From Limimaricola cinnabarinus LL-001 (GTDB taxonomy: Bacteria > Pseudomonadota > Alphaproteobacteria > Rhodobacterales > Rhodobacteraceae), in NCBI RefSeq assembly GCF_000466965.1, contig NZ_BATB01000032.1, forward strand, positions 1 through 39,917: 39,917 bases of DNA. Reading direction: 5' to 3'. This document shows, in pieces, positions 26,724 through 36,639 of the stretch. How positions within the stretch are numbered: position 1 is the first letter of the stretch; each line of letters starts with the position of its first letter. Under the pieces are notes generated by a model. The model made no database searches. It worked only from the letters and a program-made list of their open reading frames with translations, and was not told where the DNA came from. The translations under genes were made by a program, and so were the position numbers.

Positions 26724-27134
26724 ATGTCGGGGCTGGTGCTCAAGCTGGGGCCGGGGGAGCGTGTTCTGGTCAATGGCGCGGTGATCGAGAACGGCGACCG
26801 CCGCGCGCGGGTCTCCGTGCTCACGCCCAATGCCAATATTCTGCGCTTGCGCGATGCGATCCGGGCCGAAGACGCGAACACCCCAGTGCGACGGGTGTGC
26901 TATGCCGCGCAACTGATCCTCGCGGGCGACGTCACAGCCAATGAAGGTCATGACCGGATTCTGGCGGACATCGAACAGCTGAGCCAGGTGTTCTGCGACA
27001 GCGACAGCCGCGCCCTTCTGGACGAGGCATGTCGGGCCGTGCTCGACGGAGAAACCTACCGTGCGCTGAAACGCCTTCGCGCGCTTTTGCCAAGGGAGGA
27101 GCGGATGCTCTGCCTCCCACTGAAGGCGCCTTGA
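26724..27134 (+). CDS. flbT: flagellar biosynthesis repressor FlbT
   Basis: FlbT binds the 5' leader of flagellin mRNA and, with FlaF, controls flagellin translation and decay in alphaproteobacteria. The 136-residue protein shows GLVLKLGPGERVLVNGAVIENGDRRARVSVLTPNANILRLRDAI, the typical N-terminal half, then AQLILAGDVTANEGHDRILADIEQLSQVF and a helical C-terminus with ALDGETYRALKRLRALLPRE-like text (VLDGETYRALKRLRALLP). Length is normal. The ATG at 26724 was chosen; the frame upstream from 26661 has no support. It stands alone, with no flagellin, flaF or other flagellar gene in the window, which is unusual. It converges with ubiB across 176 bp in which I see nothing. Confidence 0.88.
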   Translation: MSGLVLKLGPGERVLVNGAVIENGDRRARVSVLTPNANILRLRDAIRAEDANTPVRRVCYAAQLILAGDVTANEGHDRILADIEQLSQVFCDSDSRALLDEACRAVLDGETYRALKRLRALLPREERMLCLPLKAP

Positions 27135-27310
27135 GCATTCGCTGATCGCGGGTCGATTTGCCGCCTTCATGAAGGGGCAGAGCGGCTTTTGGAGCGTCGC
27201 GACAAGGTCGAAATCAGAATGGGACCGGTGGGTTTCGGAGCCGGATCGTATGATCGAGGCGGAATTGGCGGTTTTGGCCCGGCGGCGGACAAGGCCCTGC
27301 GCAAGGCACC

Positions 27311-28846
27311 TCAAATCAGTGAGGCAACCCAGCCCGCCGCCGCCGTCAGCGCCGCGCCCACGGCGATCCAGCCCAAGGGCGGTAGGTCGCGGCGGCGCGG
27401 CTCGGGTTCGGGGTGGCTCTGGCGCACGAGGGCGGCTTCGGCGAGGGCGGGCAGACGTGGGCCGAAGCGCGACAGCACCTGGATCGTTCGGCCGAGATCG
27501 CGGGCCACGGCCTTGGGGCCGATACTCTCGCGGATGTAGTCCTCGACCACCGGGCGCGAGGCTTCCCAGATGTTGATATGCGGGTCGAGCGTGCGCGCCA
27601 CGCCTTCGACCACCACCATGGTGCGCTGCAAGAGGATCAGCTCGGTGCGGGTTTCCATGCCAAAGTGCTCGGTCACCTCGAACAGATAGTTGAGCAGCCG
27701 CGCCATCGAGATGCGCGAGGCGTCCATGCCGAAGATCGGCTCGCCCACCGCGCGCAGGGCCGAGGCGAAGGCATCGACGTCGCGATCGGCGGGCACGTAG
27801 CCCGCCTCGAAATGCACCTCGGCGACGCGGCGGTAATCCTTGCGGATGAAGCCGAAGATGATCTCAGCATAGACCCGGCGGGTGTATTCGTCGATCCGCC
27901 CCATGATCCCGAAGTCGAGCGCGATCAGCGTGCCGTCGGGGCCGATCTTGAGGTTGCCCTGATGCATGTCGCCGTGGAAATAGCCGTCGCGCAGCGCATG
28001 GGCGAGGAAGAGTTGCAGCACCCGCGCGGCGAGACGCTTGCGGTCGTGACCGGCGGCGTCGATCTGCGCCACCTCGGCCGCGCCGATGCCGTCGACCCAG
28101 CCCATCGTCATGACGCGCCGCCCCGACAGGTGCCAGCGCAGCGTGGGCACGGCAAAGCCCTCGTCCTTGGTGGTGTTGGCGGAAAACTCGGCCGCGGCCG
28201 CCGCCTCGAGCCGCAGATCCAGCTCGCCCAGCACCACGCTTTCGAAATGCGCGATCACCTCGACCGGGCGCAGACGGCGCGACGAGGGCGAGAGCCGTTC
28301 GATCATCCGGGCGGCGAAGTAGAACGCCTCGATGTCGCGGCGGAACGCCTTCTCGATACCCGGGCGCAGCACCTTGACCGCCACCGTCTCGCCGGTCTCG
28401 GCGAGGCGGGCGCGGTGAACTTGCGCGATCGAGGCGGCGGCGACGGGTTCGGAGAACTCCGAGAACAGCCGGTCGACCGGCTGGCCCATCTCGATCGCGA
28501 TCGCCCGCTTGGCTTGTGCGGTGGGAAAGGGCGGCAGGCTGTCTTGCAGCACGCGCAGCTGCACGGCGAGCTCGTCGCCCACCACGTCGGGGCGGGTCGA
28601 GAGGATCTGGCCGAACTTGATGTAGGCCGGGCCCAGCGCCGTGATGGCGCGGGTGGCGGGCGGCATGGCCGGGTCGCCCTCATAGCCGAGCCAGCGGAAC
28701 GGCGCGGCGAAGAGACGGATCGCCACGCGCAAGGGGCGCGGCGCGTCCATCGCGTCGAGCACCACGGCCATCGCGCCGGTGCGCTCGAACGTGGCGCCGG
28801 TGCGGATCAGCCGGAGAAGGTTGTGGGGGCCCCTCAGAGCTTCCAC
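27311..28846 (-). CDS. ubiB: ubiquinone biosynthesis regulatory kinase-like protein UbiB
   Basis: UbiB is a membrane-associated atypical kinase/ATPase needed for ubiquinone synthesis, with a regulatory rather than chemical role. The 511-residue protein has the family-specific KxGQ motif [15 protein letters not shown], an Ala-rich loop in place of the Gly loop ([13 protein letters not shown]), [14 protein letters not shown] with the Lys, and the catalytic-loop text [33 protein letters not shown] hydrophobic C-terminal helix ([20 protein letters not shown]) anchors it. The start is a GTG at 28846, inside the ubiE 3' end; [20 protein letters not shown] matches the usual N-terminus, so no shorter start fits better. 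It follows ubiE in one unit. Confidence 0.95.
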   Translation of the reverse strand: MEALRGPHNLLRLIRTGATFERTGAMAVVLDAMDAPRPLRVAIRLFAAPFRWLGYEGDPAMPPATRAITALGPAYIKFGQILSTRPDVVGDELAVQLRVLQDSLPPFPTAQAKRAIAIEMGQPVDRLFSEFSEPVAAASIAQVHRARLAETGETVAVKVLRPGIEKAFRRDIEAFYFAARMIERLSPSSRRLRPVEVIAHFESVVLGELDLRLEAAAAAEFSANTTKDEGFAVPTLRWHLSGRRVMTMGWVDGIGAAEVAQIDAAGHDRKRLAARVLQLFLAHALRDGYFHGDMHQGNLKIGPDGTLIALDFGIMGRIDEYTRRVYAEIIFGFIRKDYRRVAEVHFEAGYVPADRDVDAFASALRAVGEPIFGMDASRISMARLLNYLFEVTEHFGMETRTELILLQRTMVVVEGVARTLDPHINIWEASRPVVEDYIRESIGPKAVARDLGRTIQVLSRFGPRLPALAEAALVRQSHPEPEPRRRDLPPLGWIAVGAALTAAAGWVASLI

Positions 28847-29580
28847 CCCGAATGCAGGCAGGCGATGCCCATGCTCAGGTTGCGGTACTTGGCCTGCTCG
28901 AAGCCCGCCGCCTCGACCATGCCGAGAAATGTTTCCTGATCGGGGAAGCGGCGGATCGATTCCACCAGATACTGGTAGCTGTCGCGGTCGTTGGCGATCA
29001 GCTGTCCCATCGCCGGGATGACGTTGAAACTGTAGAGGTCATAGACCTTCTGCATCATCTCGTTGGGGATCTGGCTGAACTCCAGCACCATCAGCCGGCC
29101 GCCGGGGCGCAGCACGCGAAACGCCTCGTCTAGCGCCTTCTGGGGCCGTGTGACGTTCCTGATGCCGAAGCTGATCGTATAGACGTCGAAGCTGTTGTCC
29201 GGGAAGGGCAGGGCCATCGCGTCGCCCGCCACCCAGTCAAGGCTGTCCTCCAGACGCTCGGCCTCGGCGCGCTTGCGCCCCTCGACCAGCATCGATTCGG
29301 TCAGGTCGCAGACCGTGGCGTGGCCATGCCCGGCGCGTCCGAGAAACCGGAACGACACGTCGCCGGTGCCGCCGGCCACGTCGAGCAGCTTCTGGCCAGG
29401 CCGCGGCGCCAGCCAGTCCATCATCGCGTCCTTCCACAGGCGATGGATGCCGACGCTCATCACGTCGTTCATCACGTCATAGCGCGAGGCGACGGATGTG
29501 AAGACGCCGCGCACGCGGCCCGCCTTCTCCTCTTCGCGCACCGTCTGATAGCCGAAATGCGTGGTCTGCTCGTCGCTCAA
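28834..29580 (-). CDS. ubiE: demethylmenaquinone/ubiquinone methyltransferase UbiE
   Basis: UbiE adds the C-methyl group in ubiquinone (and menaquinone) synthesis using S-adenosylmethionine. The roughly 248-residue protein shows [41 protein letters not shown], the SAM motif [65 protein letters not shown] and the end [12 protein letters not shown]. The start is uncertain. No ATG fits in this frame; a TTG at 29580 gives [14 protein letters not shown], close to the usual N-terminus. An ATG sits 22 bases upstream in another frame (MAARDKTLE), so a small frameshift could also be present. The open frame up to 30393 is opposite mutM and not real. Confidence 0.93.
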   Translation of the reverse strand: MSDEQTTHFGYQTVREEEKAGRVRGVFTSVASRYDVMNDVMSVGIHRLWKDAMMDWLAPRPGQKLLDVAGGTGDVSFRFLGRAGHGHATVCDLTESMLVEGRKRAEAERLEDSLDWVAGDAMALPFPDNSFDVYTISFGIRNVTRPQKALDEAFRVLRPGGRLMVLEFSQIPNEMMQKVYDLYSFNVIPAMGQLIANDRDSYQYLVESIRRFPDQETFLGMVEAAGFEQAKYRNLSMGIACLHSGWKL

Positions 29581-29661
29581 GGGTCTTGTCCCGTGCCGCC
29601 ATGATGCCTTGATAGGGCTCAGTGGCGGCATATAGCCCGCAACGTGCGAAAGAAAGAACCG

Positions 29662-30513
29662 ATGCCCGAATTGCCAGAGGTCGAGACGGTTCGTCGCGGG
29701 CTTGCCCCCGCGATGGAGGGGGCGGTGATCGAGACCGCCCACGTGAACCGCCCCGACCTGCGCTGGCCGTTTCCCGAACGCATGGCCGAGCGGCTCTCGG
29801 GCCAGCGGGTGGAGCGGCTGCGGCGGCGGTCGAAATACATCCTCGCGGACCTGTCGGGCGGCGAGACGCTGATCGTGCATCTGGGCATGTCGGGGCGGAT
29901 GACCGTCTCGGGCGTGACGCTCGGCGACTTTCATCACGCGCATCCCACGCCGCAAAAGCATGACCACGTGGTGTTCGACATGGCGAATGGCGCGCGGGTG
30001 ACCTTCAACGACGCGCGCCGCTTCGGGGCGATGGATCTCGCCGCGACGGAGGCGGTGGAAGATCATTGGCTCTTGCGCGAAATCGGGCCGGAGCCCTTGG
30101 GCAATGCCTTCGACGAAGCCTATCTCGTTGAGCGGCTCAGAGGGCGGATGGTACCGATCAAGACCGCGCTTCTCGATCAGCGCGTGGTGGCGGGGCTTGG
30201 CAACATCTATGTCTGCGAGGTGCTGCACCGGGCCGGCATCGACCCGCGCCGCAAGGCCGGGCGCATATCGGCGGCGCGGATTGCCTCTCTGGTGCCGTTG
30301 ATCCGGGTGGTGCTGGAGGAGGCGATCACCTCGGGGGGATCGTCGCTCAAGGATTATAGGCAGGCCGATGGCGCGATGGGTTATTTCCAGCACGATTTCC
30401 GGGTCTATGACCGCGAAGGCGCGGGTTGTGTCACGCCGGGCTGCGGCGGCACGGTGGAGCGAATCGTACAGTCGGGGCGTTCCACCTTCCTGTGCGCGCG
30501 CTGCCAGAGGTGA
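29662..30513 (+). CDS. mutM: formamidopyrimidine-DNA glycosylase MutM (Fpg)
   Basis: MutM removes 8-oxoguanine and formamidopyrimidines and cuts the strand at the site. The 283-residue protein begins [14 protein letters not shown], with the catalytic Pro2 and Glu3, which fixes the start at 29662 and rules out the longer frame from 29644. Further motifs: [11 protein letters not shown] with the Lys for catalysis, [77 protein letters not shown] and the C-terminal zinc finger (GCVTPGCGG and FLCARCQR). It is complete. It is divergent from ubiE across about 80 bp. Confidence 0.97.
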   Translation: MPELPEVETVRRGLAPAMEGAVIETAHVNRPDLRWPFPERMAERLSGQRVERLRRRSKYILADLSGGETLIVHLGMSGRMTVSGVTLGDFHHAHPTPQKHDHVVFDMANGARVTFNDARRFGAMDLAATEAVEDHWLLREIGPEPLGNAFDEAYLVERLRGRMVPIKTALLDQRVVAGLGNIYVCEVLHRAGIDPRRKAGRISAARIASLVPLIRVVLEEAITSGGSSLKDYRQADGAMGYFQHDFRVYDREGAGCVTPGCGGTVERIVQSGRSTFLCARCQR

Positions 30514-30567
30514 CTTGATCGCCGGGGCGGGGCGGGTCAGGTTTCGCCAAAGTAGCCGGAGACAGCC

Positions 30568-31344
30568 ATGGCCTACACCACCATCCTCGTCGAGATCGAC
30601 GACGACATCGCCACCATCACGCTCAACCGTCCGCAGGCGATGAACGCCATCAACTCGGAGCTTTTGCGCGAACTGGTGACGGCGCTGGAGGCGGCGGATG
30701 CCTCAGACAAGGTGCGCTGCATCGTGCTGACCGGATCGGACAAGGCCTTTGCCGCCGGGGCCGACGTGGCCGAAATGGCCAACCTGTCCTTTGTCGAGAT
30801 GTATCGCCGTGCGCTCTATGCGGGCGACATGGCGCGGCTGGCGCGTATCCGCAAACCGATCATCGCGGCGGTGGCGGGCTACGCGCTGGGCGGCGGTTGC
30901 GAGCTGGCGATGGCCTGCGACTTCATCATCGCCGCCGACAACGCCAGGTTCGGCCAACCGGAGGTGAATCTCGGGATCATGGCGGGGATGGGCGGCAGCC
31001 AGCGGCTCACCCGCGCGGTGGGCAAGCCCAAGGCGATGGACATGCATCTGACGGGTCGATTCATGTCGGCCGAGGAGGCCGAGCGCGCCGGGCTGGTGAG
31101 CCGTGTCGTGCCGGCGCGCCAGCTCGAACAGGAGGCGCGGGCGGCGGCGGCGAAGATCGCCGAGAAGAGCCAGATCTCGGTGCTCGCCATCAAGGAAGCG
31201 GTGAACCGCAGCCAGGAGCTGCCGCTGACCGAGGGGCTAGCCCATGAGCGGCGGCTGTTCGAGGCGCTGTTCTCGACCGAGGACCAGGCCGAGGGCATGG
31301 CCGCTTTCCGCGAGAAGCGCGAACCGCAATACCGCGACCGCTGA
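30568..31344 (+). CDS. enoyl-CoA hydratase
   Basis: Enoyl-CoA hydratases add water to trans-2-enoyl-CoA in beta-oxidation and related pathways. The 258-residue crotonase-fold protein has [20 protein letters not shown] at the N-terminus, [15 protein letters not shown] (CoA-binding loop), [18 protein letters not shown] with the first catalytic Glu, and [26 protein letters not shown] with the second Glu and the oxyanion glycines. The C-terminal helices end [12 protein letters not shown]. Both catalytic Glu residues are present, so hydratase activity is likely. It follows mutM by about 55 bp and is probably a separate unit. The name paaF/fadB/echA cannot be chosen from sequence alone. Confidence 0.95.
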   Translation: MAYTTILVEIDDDIATITLNRPQAMNAINSELLRELVTALEAADASDKVRCIVLTGSDKAFAAGADVAEMANLSFVEMYRRALYAGDMARLARIRKPIIAAVAGYALGGGCELAMACDFIIAADNARFGQPEVNLGIMAGMGGSQRLTRAVGKPKAMDMHLTGRFMSAEEAERAGLVSRVVPARQLEQEARAAAAKIAEKSQISVLAIKEAVNRSQELPLTEGLAHERRLFEALFSTEDQAEGMAAFREKREPQYRDR

Positions 31345-31399
31345 GACGCGTGACAGGGGCTGGGGACCGGGAGGCTCGTGGAAAAGGCGGCAAGGCAGG

Positions 31400-31428
31400 T
31401 TGACTACCCGCCGAGTCGGCCTTAGAGA
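31400..31428 (+). promoter_or_regulatory. likely rpsT promoter with a GANTC site in the spacer
   Basis: TTGACT (31400-31405) and TAGAGA (31423-31428) are 17 bp apart, about 43 bp ahead of rpsT. The spacer contains GAGTC at 31413-31417, so CcrM methylation could affect this promoter. Confidence 0.55.
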
Positions 31429-31470
31429 CGCGGCTTCAGAACAGTTACCCCGCAAGTGGATTCTCGACAC

Positions 31471-31737
31471 ATGGCCAACACGCCCCAGTCCAAGAAGCGC
31501 GCTCGCCAGAACGAGCGCCGCTTCGCGATCAACAAGATGCGCCGTTCGCGCATCCGTACCTTCCTGCGCAAGGTTGAGGAGGCGATCGCCTCCGGCCAGC
31601 AGGACGCGGCCCAGTCCGCCCTGCGCGAAGCTCAGCCCGAGCTGATGCGCGGCGTCACCAAAGGCGTCGTTCACAAGAACACCGCCGCTCGCAAGATCTC
31701 GCGCCTGTCGTCGCGCGTGAAGGCGCTTGCCGCCTGA
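31471..31737 (+). CDS. rpsT: 30S ribosomal protein S20
   Basis: S20 binds 16S rRNA in the body of the small subunit. The 88-residue, strongly basic protein shows the full family pattern: [39 protein letters not shown], then a hydrophobic helix pair and [25 protein letters not shown] at the end. The ATG at 31471 is five codons inside the longest frame and is the standard start. A promoter-like sequence lies just upstream and a strong terminator downstream, so it is a single-gene unit. Its next neighbour on the same strand is dnaA, about 700 bp away. Confidence 0.98.
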   Translation: MANTPQSKKRARQNERRFAINKMRRSRIRTFLRKVEEAIASGQQDAAQSALREAQPELMRGVTKGVVHKNTAARKISRLSSRVKALAA

Positions 31738-31762
31738 TATCGCCTAAAAGGCGATTGAATTC

Positions 31763-31795
31763 AAAAGGGTGTCCCGAAAGGGGCACCCTTTTTTT
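31763..31795 (+). terminator. intrinsic terminator of rpsT
   Basis: A 13-bp stem (one G-T pair) from AAAAGGGTGTCCC and GGGGCACCCTTTT closes on a GAAA loop and runs into a seven-T tract. A smaller inverted repeat (ATCGCC and GGCGAT, 31739-31755) precedes it. Confidence 0.9.
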
Positions 31796-32441
31796 ATGCC
31801 GTTACGCTGCCCCTGCGAAAGAATCGAGGGCCCTTGCGTCACCTCACTGTCAAGTTGGCCCCTTAGGATATCTCCGCGCGCAAGTCCCCCCTGTGGCGGC
31901 TCCGCACCCCTCTCGCGCCGCGCCCTTAGGATTCAGGGGCCCCGGAAAATCCCGCCGGATTCGATTCAGCGGAGTCCGTCGTCAAGCGCGTTGTTCGGTT
32001 GATGCCCTCCGAGCGCAGGCGCTAACTTGGCCCTGCGATTCACATCGTTCCTGGGGGAACATGGGCGAGTCGGCACCACGGTGGTCCGAAGGCCAGCTGC
32101 ACGGCCGAGACAATCGGAACCGCGAAACGGGTGCCAGCTCTCATGAGCGTGACGGGCGCACGGCTTTGGCCGTGCCATTCGCCGTCCCGCGCTTGTCTGC
32201 ATTGCGTCTGCCGGTCCGGCAGGCGTCACTGCCGTCATGTGCCAATCCCGGGCCGAACTGCGAGAGCGGTCGGCGGGTATGCCCGTCTCCGCTCGGGGTC
32301 CGGAGGTTAGGTCAGTCCGGTGCGGAACAGCGTCGGCGCATGCGCGCCGGCGGCCGCATCCCCTGTGCCTGAATGTGGGTCGCGAAAGCCGGGCGCGGCG
32401 GGCGCGCACGGGTGACGATGAAGGCAGGTCGGGGACAGGTC
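31796..32441. promoter_or_regulatory. long dnaA upstream region with a GANTC cluster
   Basis: These 646 bp hold no convincing gene. Seven GANTC sites start at 31821, 31930, 31958, 31963, 31972, 32037 and 32067; less than one would be expected by chance. CCTTAGGAT occurs twice, near 31861 and 31924. A possible promoter is TTGATG (31999-32004) with CTAACT 17 bp later (32022-32027). The half closest to dnaA is GC-rich with several short inverted repeats and no good DnaA box. The region probably controls dnaA expression. Confidence 0.55.
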
Positions 32442-33821
32442 ATGACGAACGATAACTGGGCGCAGGTCAGCGAAGAGCTCAAGCAGGCGGTGGGCGCCAA
32501 CAACCACACGACCTGGATCGCGCCGCTGCGCTTCGAGGCGCTGGTCGATGGCGTGGCCCGGTTCCATGTGCCCACCACCTTCCACGGCAACTATGTCCTG
32601 CAAAATTTCGGCGACCAGATCCTGACGCAGCTCGCCCGCGCCGGCGTCACCGTGCAGCGTCTGATCTTCGCCCAGTCGGCCAGTGCCTCCGCGGCCTCCC
32701 GCCCCGCGGCCGCCCAGCCTTCCGGCTCGTCTTCCGGGCAGCCCGCCGCCCCGGCGCTGATCTCGGACGACGATGACGCCACGCCTTCGGCCACGCTCGA
32801 CCCGCGCTTCACCTTCGACCGCTTCGTCGTCGGCAAGCCCAACGAGATGGCCCATGCCGCTGCCCGCCGCATCGCCGAGGGCGGCAGCCTCGGGTTCAAC
32901 CCGCTGTTCCTCTATGGCGGCGTGGGTCTGGGCAAGACGCATCTGATGCACGCGATCGGTCACGAGATGCGCCAGCATCAGCCGCATCTGAAGGTCGTGC
33001 TCACCTCCGCCGAGCAGTTCATGTACCGCTTCATCACCGCGCTGCGCGACAAGCGCATGATGGATTTCAAGCAGCTGTTCCGCTCGGTCGACGTGCTCAT
33101 GGTCGATGACATCCAGTTCCTCGGCGGCAAGGATTCCACGCAAGAGGAATTCTTCCACACCTTCAACGCGCTGATCGACGCCGGAAAGCGGATCATCATC
33201 TCGGCCGACCGCGCGCCGGGCGCCATGAAGGACGTCGAGGAGCGGATCACCTCGCGCATGGGGTCGGGCCTCGTCGTGGATCTGTTTCCCACCGATTTCG
33301 AACTGCGCGTCGGCATCCTGCAGGCCAAGGCCGACTATTACCGCGCGCAGTATCCCGGCATCGTGGTCCAGCCCGGCGTCTACGAATTCCTCGCGCACCG
33401 CATCTCCAACAACGTGCGGGTGCTCGAAGGGGCGCTGACGCGGCTCTTCGCCTTCGCCTCGCTGGTGGGCCGCGAGATTTCGCTCGAGATGACGCAGGAC
33501 TGCCTCGCCGACATCCTGCGCGCCTCGGATCGCAAGATCACCGTCGAGGAGATCCAGCGCCGTGTGTCCGAGCATTACAACATCCGGCTGTCGGACATGA
33601 TCGGGCCCAAGCGGGTGCGCAACTATGCCCGGCCGCGCCAGGTGGCGATGTATCTCTCGAAGAAGCTGACCTCGCGCTCGCTGCCCGAGATCGGCCGCCG
33701 CTTTGGCGGGCGCGACCACACCACCGTCATGCACGGGGTGCGCAAGATCGAGGAGCTGAAGTCCACCGACAGCCAGATCGCCGACGATCTCGAACTGCTG
33801 CGCCGCGCGCTTGAGGAATAG
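32442..33821 (+). CDS. dnaA: chromosomal replication initiator DnaA
   Basis: DnaA binds DnaA boxes and opens the origin. The 459-residue protein has domain I ([33 protein letters not shown]), a Ser/Ala/Pro-rich linker (about residues 85-120), the AAA+ domain with [22 protein letters not shown] (Walker A near residue 159) and [23 protein letters not shown] (Walker B near 220), [13 protein letters not shown] with the Arg finger area, and domain IV with [26 protein letters not shown], the DnaA signature. I chose the ATG at 32442 (MTNDNWAQ) with GGGGA upstream; the frame from 32373 is longer without support. It is followed by dnaN after 118 bp and is about 25.5 kb from the likely origin. Confidence 0.98.
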   Translation: MTNDNWAQVSEELKQAVGANNHTTWIAPLRFEALVDGVARFHVPTTFHGNYVLQNFGDQILTQLARAGVTVQRLIFAQSASASAASRPAAAQPSGSSSGQPAAPALISDDDDATPSATLDPRFTFDRFVVGKPNEMAHAAARRIAEGGSLGFNPLFLYGGVGLGKTHLMHAIGHEMRQHQPHLKVVLTSAEQFMYRFITALRDKRMMDFKQLFRSVDVLMVDDIQFLGGKDSTQEEFFHTFNALIDAGKRIIISADRAPGAMKDVEERITSRMGSGLVVDLFPTDFELRVGILQAKADYYRAQYPGIVVQPGVYEFLAHRISNNVRVLEGALTRLFAFASLVGREISLEMTQDCLADILRASDRKITVEEIQRRVSEHYNIRLSDMIGPKRVRNYARPRQVAMYLSKKLTSRSLPEIGRRFGGRDHTTVMHGVRKIEELKSTDSQIADDLELLRRALEE

Positions 33822-33939
33822 GCCGCACCTTTGGTGCGAGGAACGGACTGCGTCATCGCCGAAAATGCTTGAGGGCGGGCTGAAAACAGGTAGTTTTCCA
33901 GTCCCGGCCCCGGTCGGCGACAACAGCGGAGCGATGCAC

Positions 33940-35058
33940 ATGAAATTCTCGATCGAACGCGGCGTTCTGCTCAAGGCCGTGGCACAGGCCCAGTCGGTCG
34001 TGGAGCGGCGCAACACCATCCCGATCCTCGCCAACGTGCTGATTGAGGCCACGGATGGCGAGGTGCGCTTTCGCGCCACCGATCTCGACATCGAGGTGGT
34101 CGATCAGGCCCCGGCGACGGTCGAGACCCAAGGCGCCACCACCGTCGCCGCCGTACTTTTGAACGAGATCGTGCGCAAGCTGCCCGACGGGGCGCTGGTG
34201 ACGCTCACCGATCAGGGCGGCAACGGGCGGCTGACCATTGAGGCGGGGCGCTCGAACTTCCAGCTCGCGACCCTGCCCAAGGAAGATTTCCCGGTCATGG
34301 CCTCGTCCGAATACGAGGCGAGCTTCACCGCGCCCGCACCGGTCCTGCGCCGGCTCTTCGACAAGGCCAAGTTCGCGATCTCGACCGAGGAGACGCGCTA
34401 TTATCTCAACGGCGTCTACATGCATGTGGCCGAGGGCGAGCAGGGCCGCGTTTTGCGCTGCGTCGCAACCGACGGCCACCGCCTCGCGCGGATCGACGCC
34501 GAGCTGCCCGAAGGGGCCGAGAAGATGGCCGGGGTGATCGTGCCGCGCAAGACCGTCAATGAGCTGCGCAAGCTCTTGGATGATGACGAGGCGCTGATCG
34601 AGGTCTCGGTGAGCGAGACCAAGGTGCGTTTCACCACGCCTTCGATCACGCTGACTTCCAAGGTCATCGACGGCACCTTTCCCGATTACAGCCGGGTGAT
34701 TCCGCAAAACAACTCCAAGCGCCTTGAGGTCGACGCCGCCGAGTTTGCCAAGGCGGTGGACCGGGTCGCGACCGTCAGCTCCGAGCGCAGCCGCGCGGTC
34801 AAGCTGTCGCTCGAGGAGGACCGGCTGGTGCTCTCGGTCAACGCCCCCGATTCGGGCGCGGCCGAGGAGGAGCTGGCCGTGGCTTACGGCGACGAGCGGC
34901 TCGAGATCGGCTTCAACGCCAAGTACCTGCAGGAGATCGCGAGCCAGGTGGACCGCGAGAACGCGGTGTTCCTGTTCAACTCCTCCGGCGATCCGACGCT
35001 GATGCGCGAAGGCGACGACACCTCGGCCGTCTACGTCGTCATGCCGATGCGCGTGTGA
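33940..35058 (+). CDS. dnaN: DNA polymerase III beta subunit (sliding clamp)
   Basis: DnaN is the ring-shaped dimer that holds the polymerase on DNA. The 372-residue protein has three similar domains. Motifs: [37 protein letters not shown] at the N-terminus, [72 protein letters not shown], and [22 protein letters not shown] at the end, the usual C-terminus (VVMPMR(V/L)). The ATG at 33940 was chosen; the frame from 33811 overlaps the dnaA end. No frame problem. recF follows after about 50 bp. Confidence 0.98.
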   Translation: MKFSIERGVLLKAVAQAQSVVERRNTIPILANVLIEATDGEVRFRATDLDIEVVDQAPATVETQGATTVAAVLLNEIVRKLPDGALVTLTDQGGNGRLTIEAGRSNFQLATLPKEDFPVMASSEYEASFTAPAPVLRRLFDKAKFAISTEETRYYLNGVYMHVAEGEQGRVLRCVATDGHRLARIDAELPEGAEKMAGVIVPRKTVNELRKLLDDDEALIEVSVSETKVRFTTPSITLTSKVIDGTFPDYSRVIPQNNSKRLEVDAAEFAKAVDRVATVSSERSRAVKLSLEEDRLVLSVNAPDSGAAEEELAVAYGDERLEIGFNAKYLQEIASQVDRENAVFLFNSSGDPTLMREGDDTSAVYVVMPMRV

Positions 35059-35107
35059 CGCGGGCCGGACATGCGTATCTGAAGAGCGAAGTGGGGGAGG
35101 GCCGCGC

Positions 35108-36208
35108 GTGAGAGCGGCCGTCACCGCGCTCGAGCTGTCACATTTCAGGTCGCACAAGCGGGCGAAGCTCGCGCTCGACGGGCGGCCCGTCGCGCTTCAC
35201 GGTCCCAACGGCGCGGGCAAGACCAACCTGATCGAGGCGGTGTCGCTGCTGTCGCCGGGACGTGGCATGCGCCGCGCCGGGGCCGAGGAGATCGCGCGCA
35301 GGCCCGAGCGGCTTGGCTGGGTGGTCCGAGCCGAGGTCGAAGCCGAGGGCGCGCCGCACGAGATCGAAACCCGCGCCGAGGCCGGCCAGAGCCGCACCGT
35401 GCAGATCGATGGCAAGGCGACGCCGCAGGTGGCGCTAGCGCGGGTGCTGAGGGTGCTGTGGCTGGTGCCTTCGATGGACCGGCTCTGGATCGAGGCGGCG
35501 GAAGGGCGGCGGAGGTTTCTCGACCGCGCGGTGCTGAGCTTCGATCCCGGCCATGCCGAAGCCGTGCTCGACTATGAAAAGGCCATGCGCGAGCGCAATC
35601 GGCTCCTGAAGGACGGGGTGCGCGACCCGCATTGGTACGGCGCGCTCGAGGGCCGCATGGCGTTGGCGGGGGAGGCGATCGGCGCCGCGCGGCGCGCCAC
35701 GATCGAACGGCTCATGGCCGCGCAGGACGAGACCGAGACCGCCTTTCCCACCGCCGATCTTGCGCTGACCTATCCCGATGAGGCGCCGGAATCGGCGGAG
35801 GAACTGCGCGAGGCCTTCGCCGCGATGCGCGGCCGGGACATGGCGGCGGGGCGCACCCTGATCGGCCCGCACCGGGCCGATCTCGACGCGCTGTGGCGTG
35901 CCAAGGGGGTGGCCGCGCGCGACGCGTCGACCGGTGAGCAGAAGGCCCTGCTGATCTCGCTCATCCTCGCCAACGCGCGCGCATTGGCGGCGATGGGCGG
36001 CGCGCCGCCCGTTCTGCTCCTCGACGAGGTGGCCGCACATCTCGACACGCGGCGTCGCGCGGCGCTTTATGACGAGATCTGCGCGCTCGGGCTTCAAGCC
36101 TTCATGACCGGCACCGAGCCGGGGCTGTTCGAGGCCCTGGGCGAGCGCGCGCAACGCATCGAGGTGACCGAGATCGCCGGCATCTCGCAGATCAGGAGCG
36201 AGACATGA
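35108..36208 (+). CDS. recF: DNA replication and repair protein RecF
   Basis: RecF is an SMC-like ATPase that helps RecO and RecR load RecA at single-strand gaps. The 366-residue protein shows LELSHFRSHKRAKLAL, Walker A LHGPNGAGKTNLIEAVSLLSPGRGMRRA near residue 33, SMDRLWIEAAEGRRRFLDRAVL, GRTLIGPHRADLDALW, the ABC-type signature DASTGEQKALLISLILANARAL and Walker B VLLLDEVAAHLDTRRRAAL. The start is a GTG at 35108 preceded by GGGGGAGGG (35091-35099), a strong ribosome site. The stop overlaps the next gene by four bases (ATGA). Length is normal for alphaproteobacteria. Confidence 0.95.
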   Translation: MRAAVTALELSHFRSHKRAKLALDGRPVALHGPNGAGKTNLIEAVSLLSPGRGMRRAGAEEIARRPERLGWVVRAEVEAEGAPHEIETRAEAGQSRTVQIDGKATPQVALARVLRVLWLVPSMDRLWIEAAEGRRRFLDRAVLSFDPGHAEAVLDYEKAMRERNRLLKDGVRDPHWYGALEGRMALAGEAIGAARRATIERLMAAQDETETAFPTADLALTYPDEAPESAEELREAFAAMRGRDMAAGRTLIGPHRADLDALWRAKGVAARDASTGEQKALLISLILANARALAAMGGAPPVLLLDEVAAHLDTRRRAALYDEICALGLQAFMTGTEPGLFEALGERAQRIEVTEIAGISQIRSET

Positions 36209-36639
36209 CCCCGCAACGCGTGACCCTCATCACCCTCGGCACGGACGACATGAACCGTGCCCGCAATTTCTACGCCGCGCTGGGCTGGACCCCGCACCCG
36301 TCGAGCCAGGACGAGGTGACCTTCTACCAGATGCACGGGGCACTGCTGGGCCTGTTCGGTCGCGCGGCTCTCGCCAAGGATCAAGGACGGCCCGGCGCGG
36401 AGCTTGGCACCGGGGCCATGACGCTGGCGCAGAACTTCGCGGATCGCGCGGACGTGGATGCCGCGTGGCAGGCGGCACTCGACGCGGGTGCGACGGCGCT
36501 GAAAGCACCGGAGGAGGTGTTCTGGGGCGGCTATTCGGGCTATTACGCCGATCCCGACGGCCATGTCTGGGAGATCGCGCACAACCCGTTCTGGCCACTG
36601 GCCGAAGACGGATCGCTGACCCTGCCCAGTCCGAAATGA
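36205..36639 (+). CDS. VOC family (glyoxalase/bleomycin-resistance-like) protein
   Basis: A 144-residue vicinal-oxygen-chelate protein. Typical text: RVTLITLGTDDMNRARNFYAALGW at the N-terminus, VTFYQMHGALLGLF, a central variable part, ADVDAAWQAALDAGATALKAPEEVFWGGYSGYYADPDGHVWEIAHNPFW near the C-terminus, with the Glu that often binds metal. The family includes lactoylglutathione lyases, dioxygenases and resistance proteins, and the substrate cannot be told. Its start overlaps the recF stop and its stop overlaps the LysE-type gene (both ATGA), so recF and these two genes are probably translated together. Confidence 0.85.
   Translation: MTPQRVTLITLGTDDMNRARNFYAALGWTPHPSSQDEVTFYQMHGALLGLFGRAALAKDQGRPGAELGTGAMTLAQNFADRADVDAAWQAALDAGATALKAPEEVFWGGYSGYYADPDGHVWEIAHNPFWPLAEDGSLTLPSPK

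Noticed and set aside
29963..29972. ACCACGTGGT palindrome in mutM as a parS-like site
   Set aside because: Only the CACGTG core is shared; flanks do not match parS, and the codons belong to a conserved protein region.
31755..32372. Open frame of about 205 codons upstream of dnaA
   Set aside because: Low-complexity Arg/Pro/Ser-rich text with no family, no ribosome site, and overlap with other equally long empty frames in GC-rich DNA.
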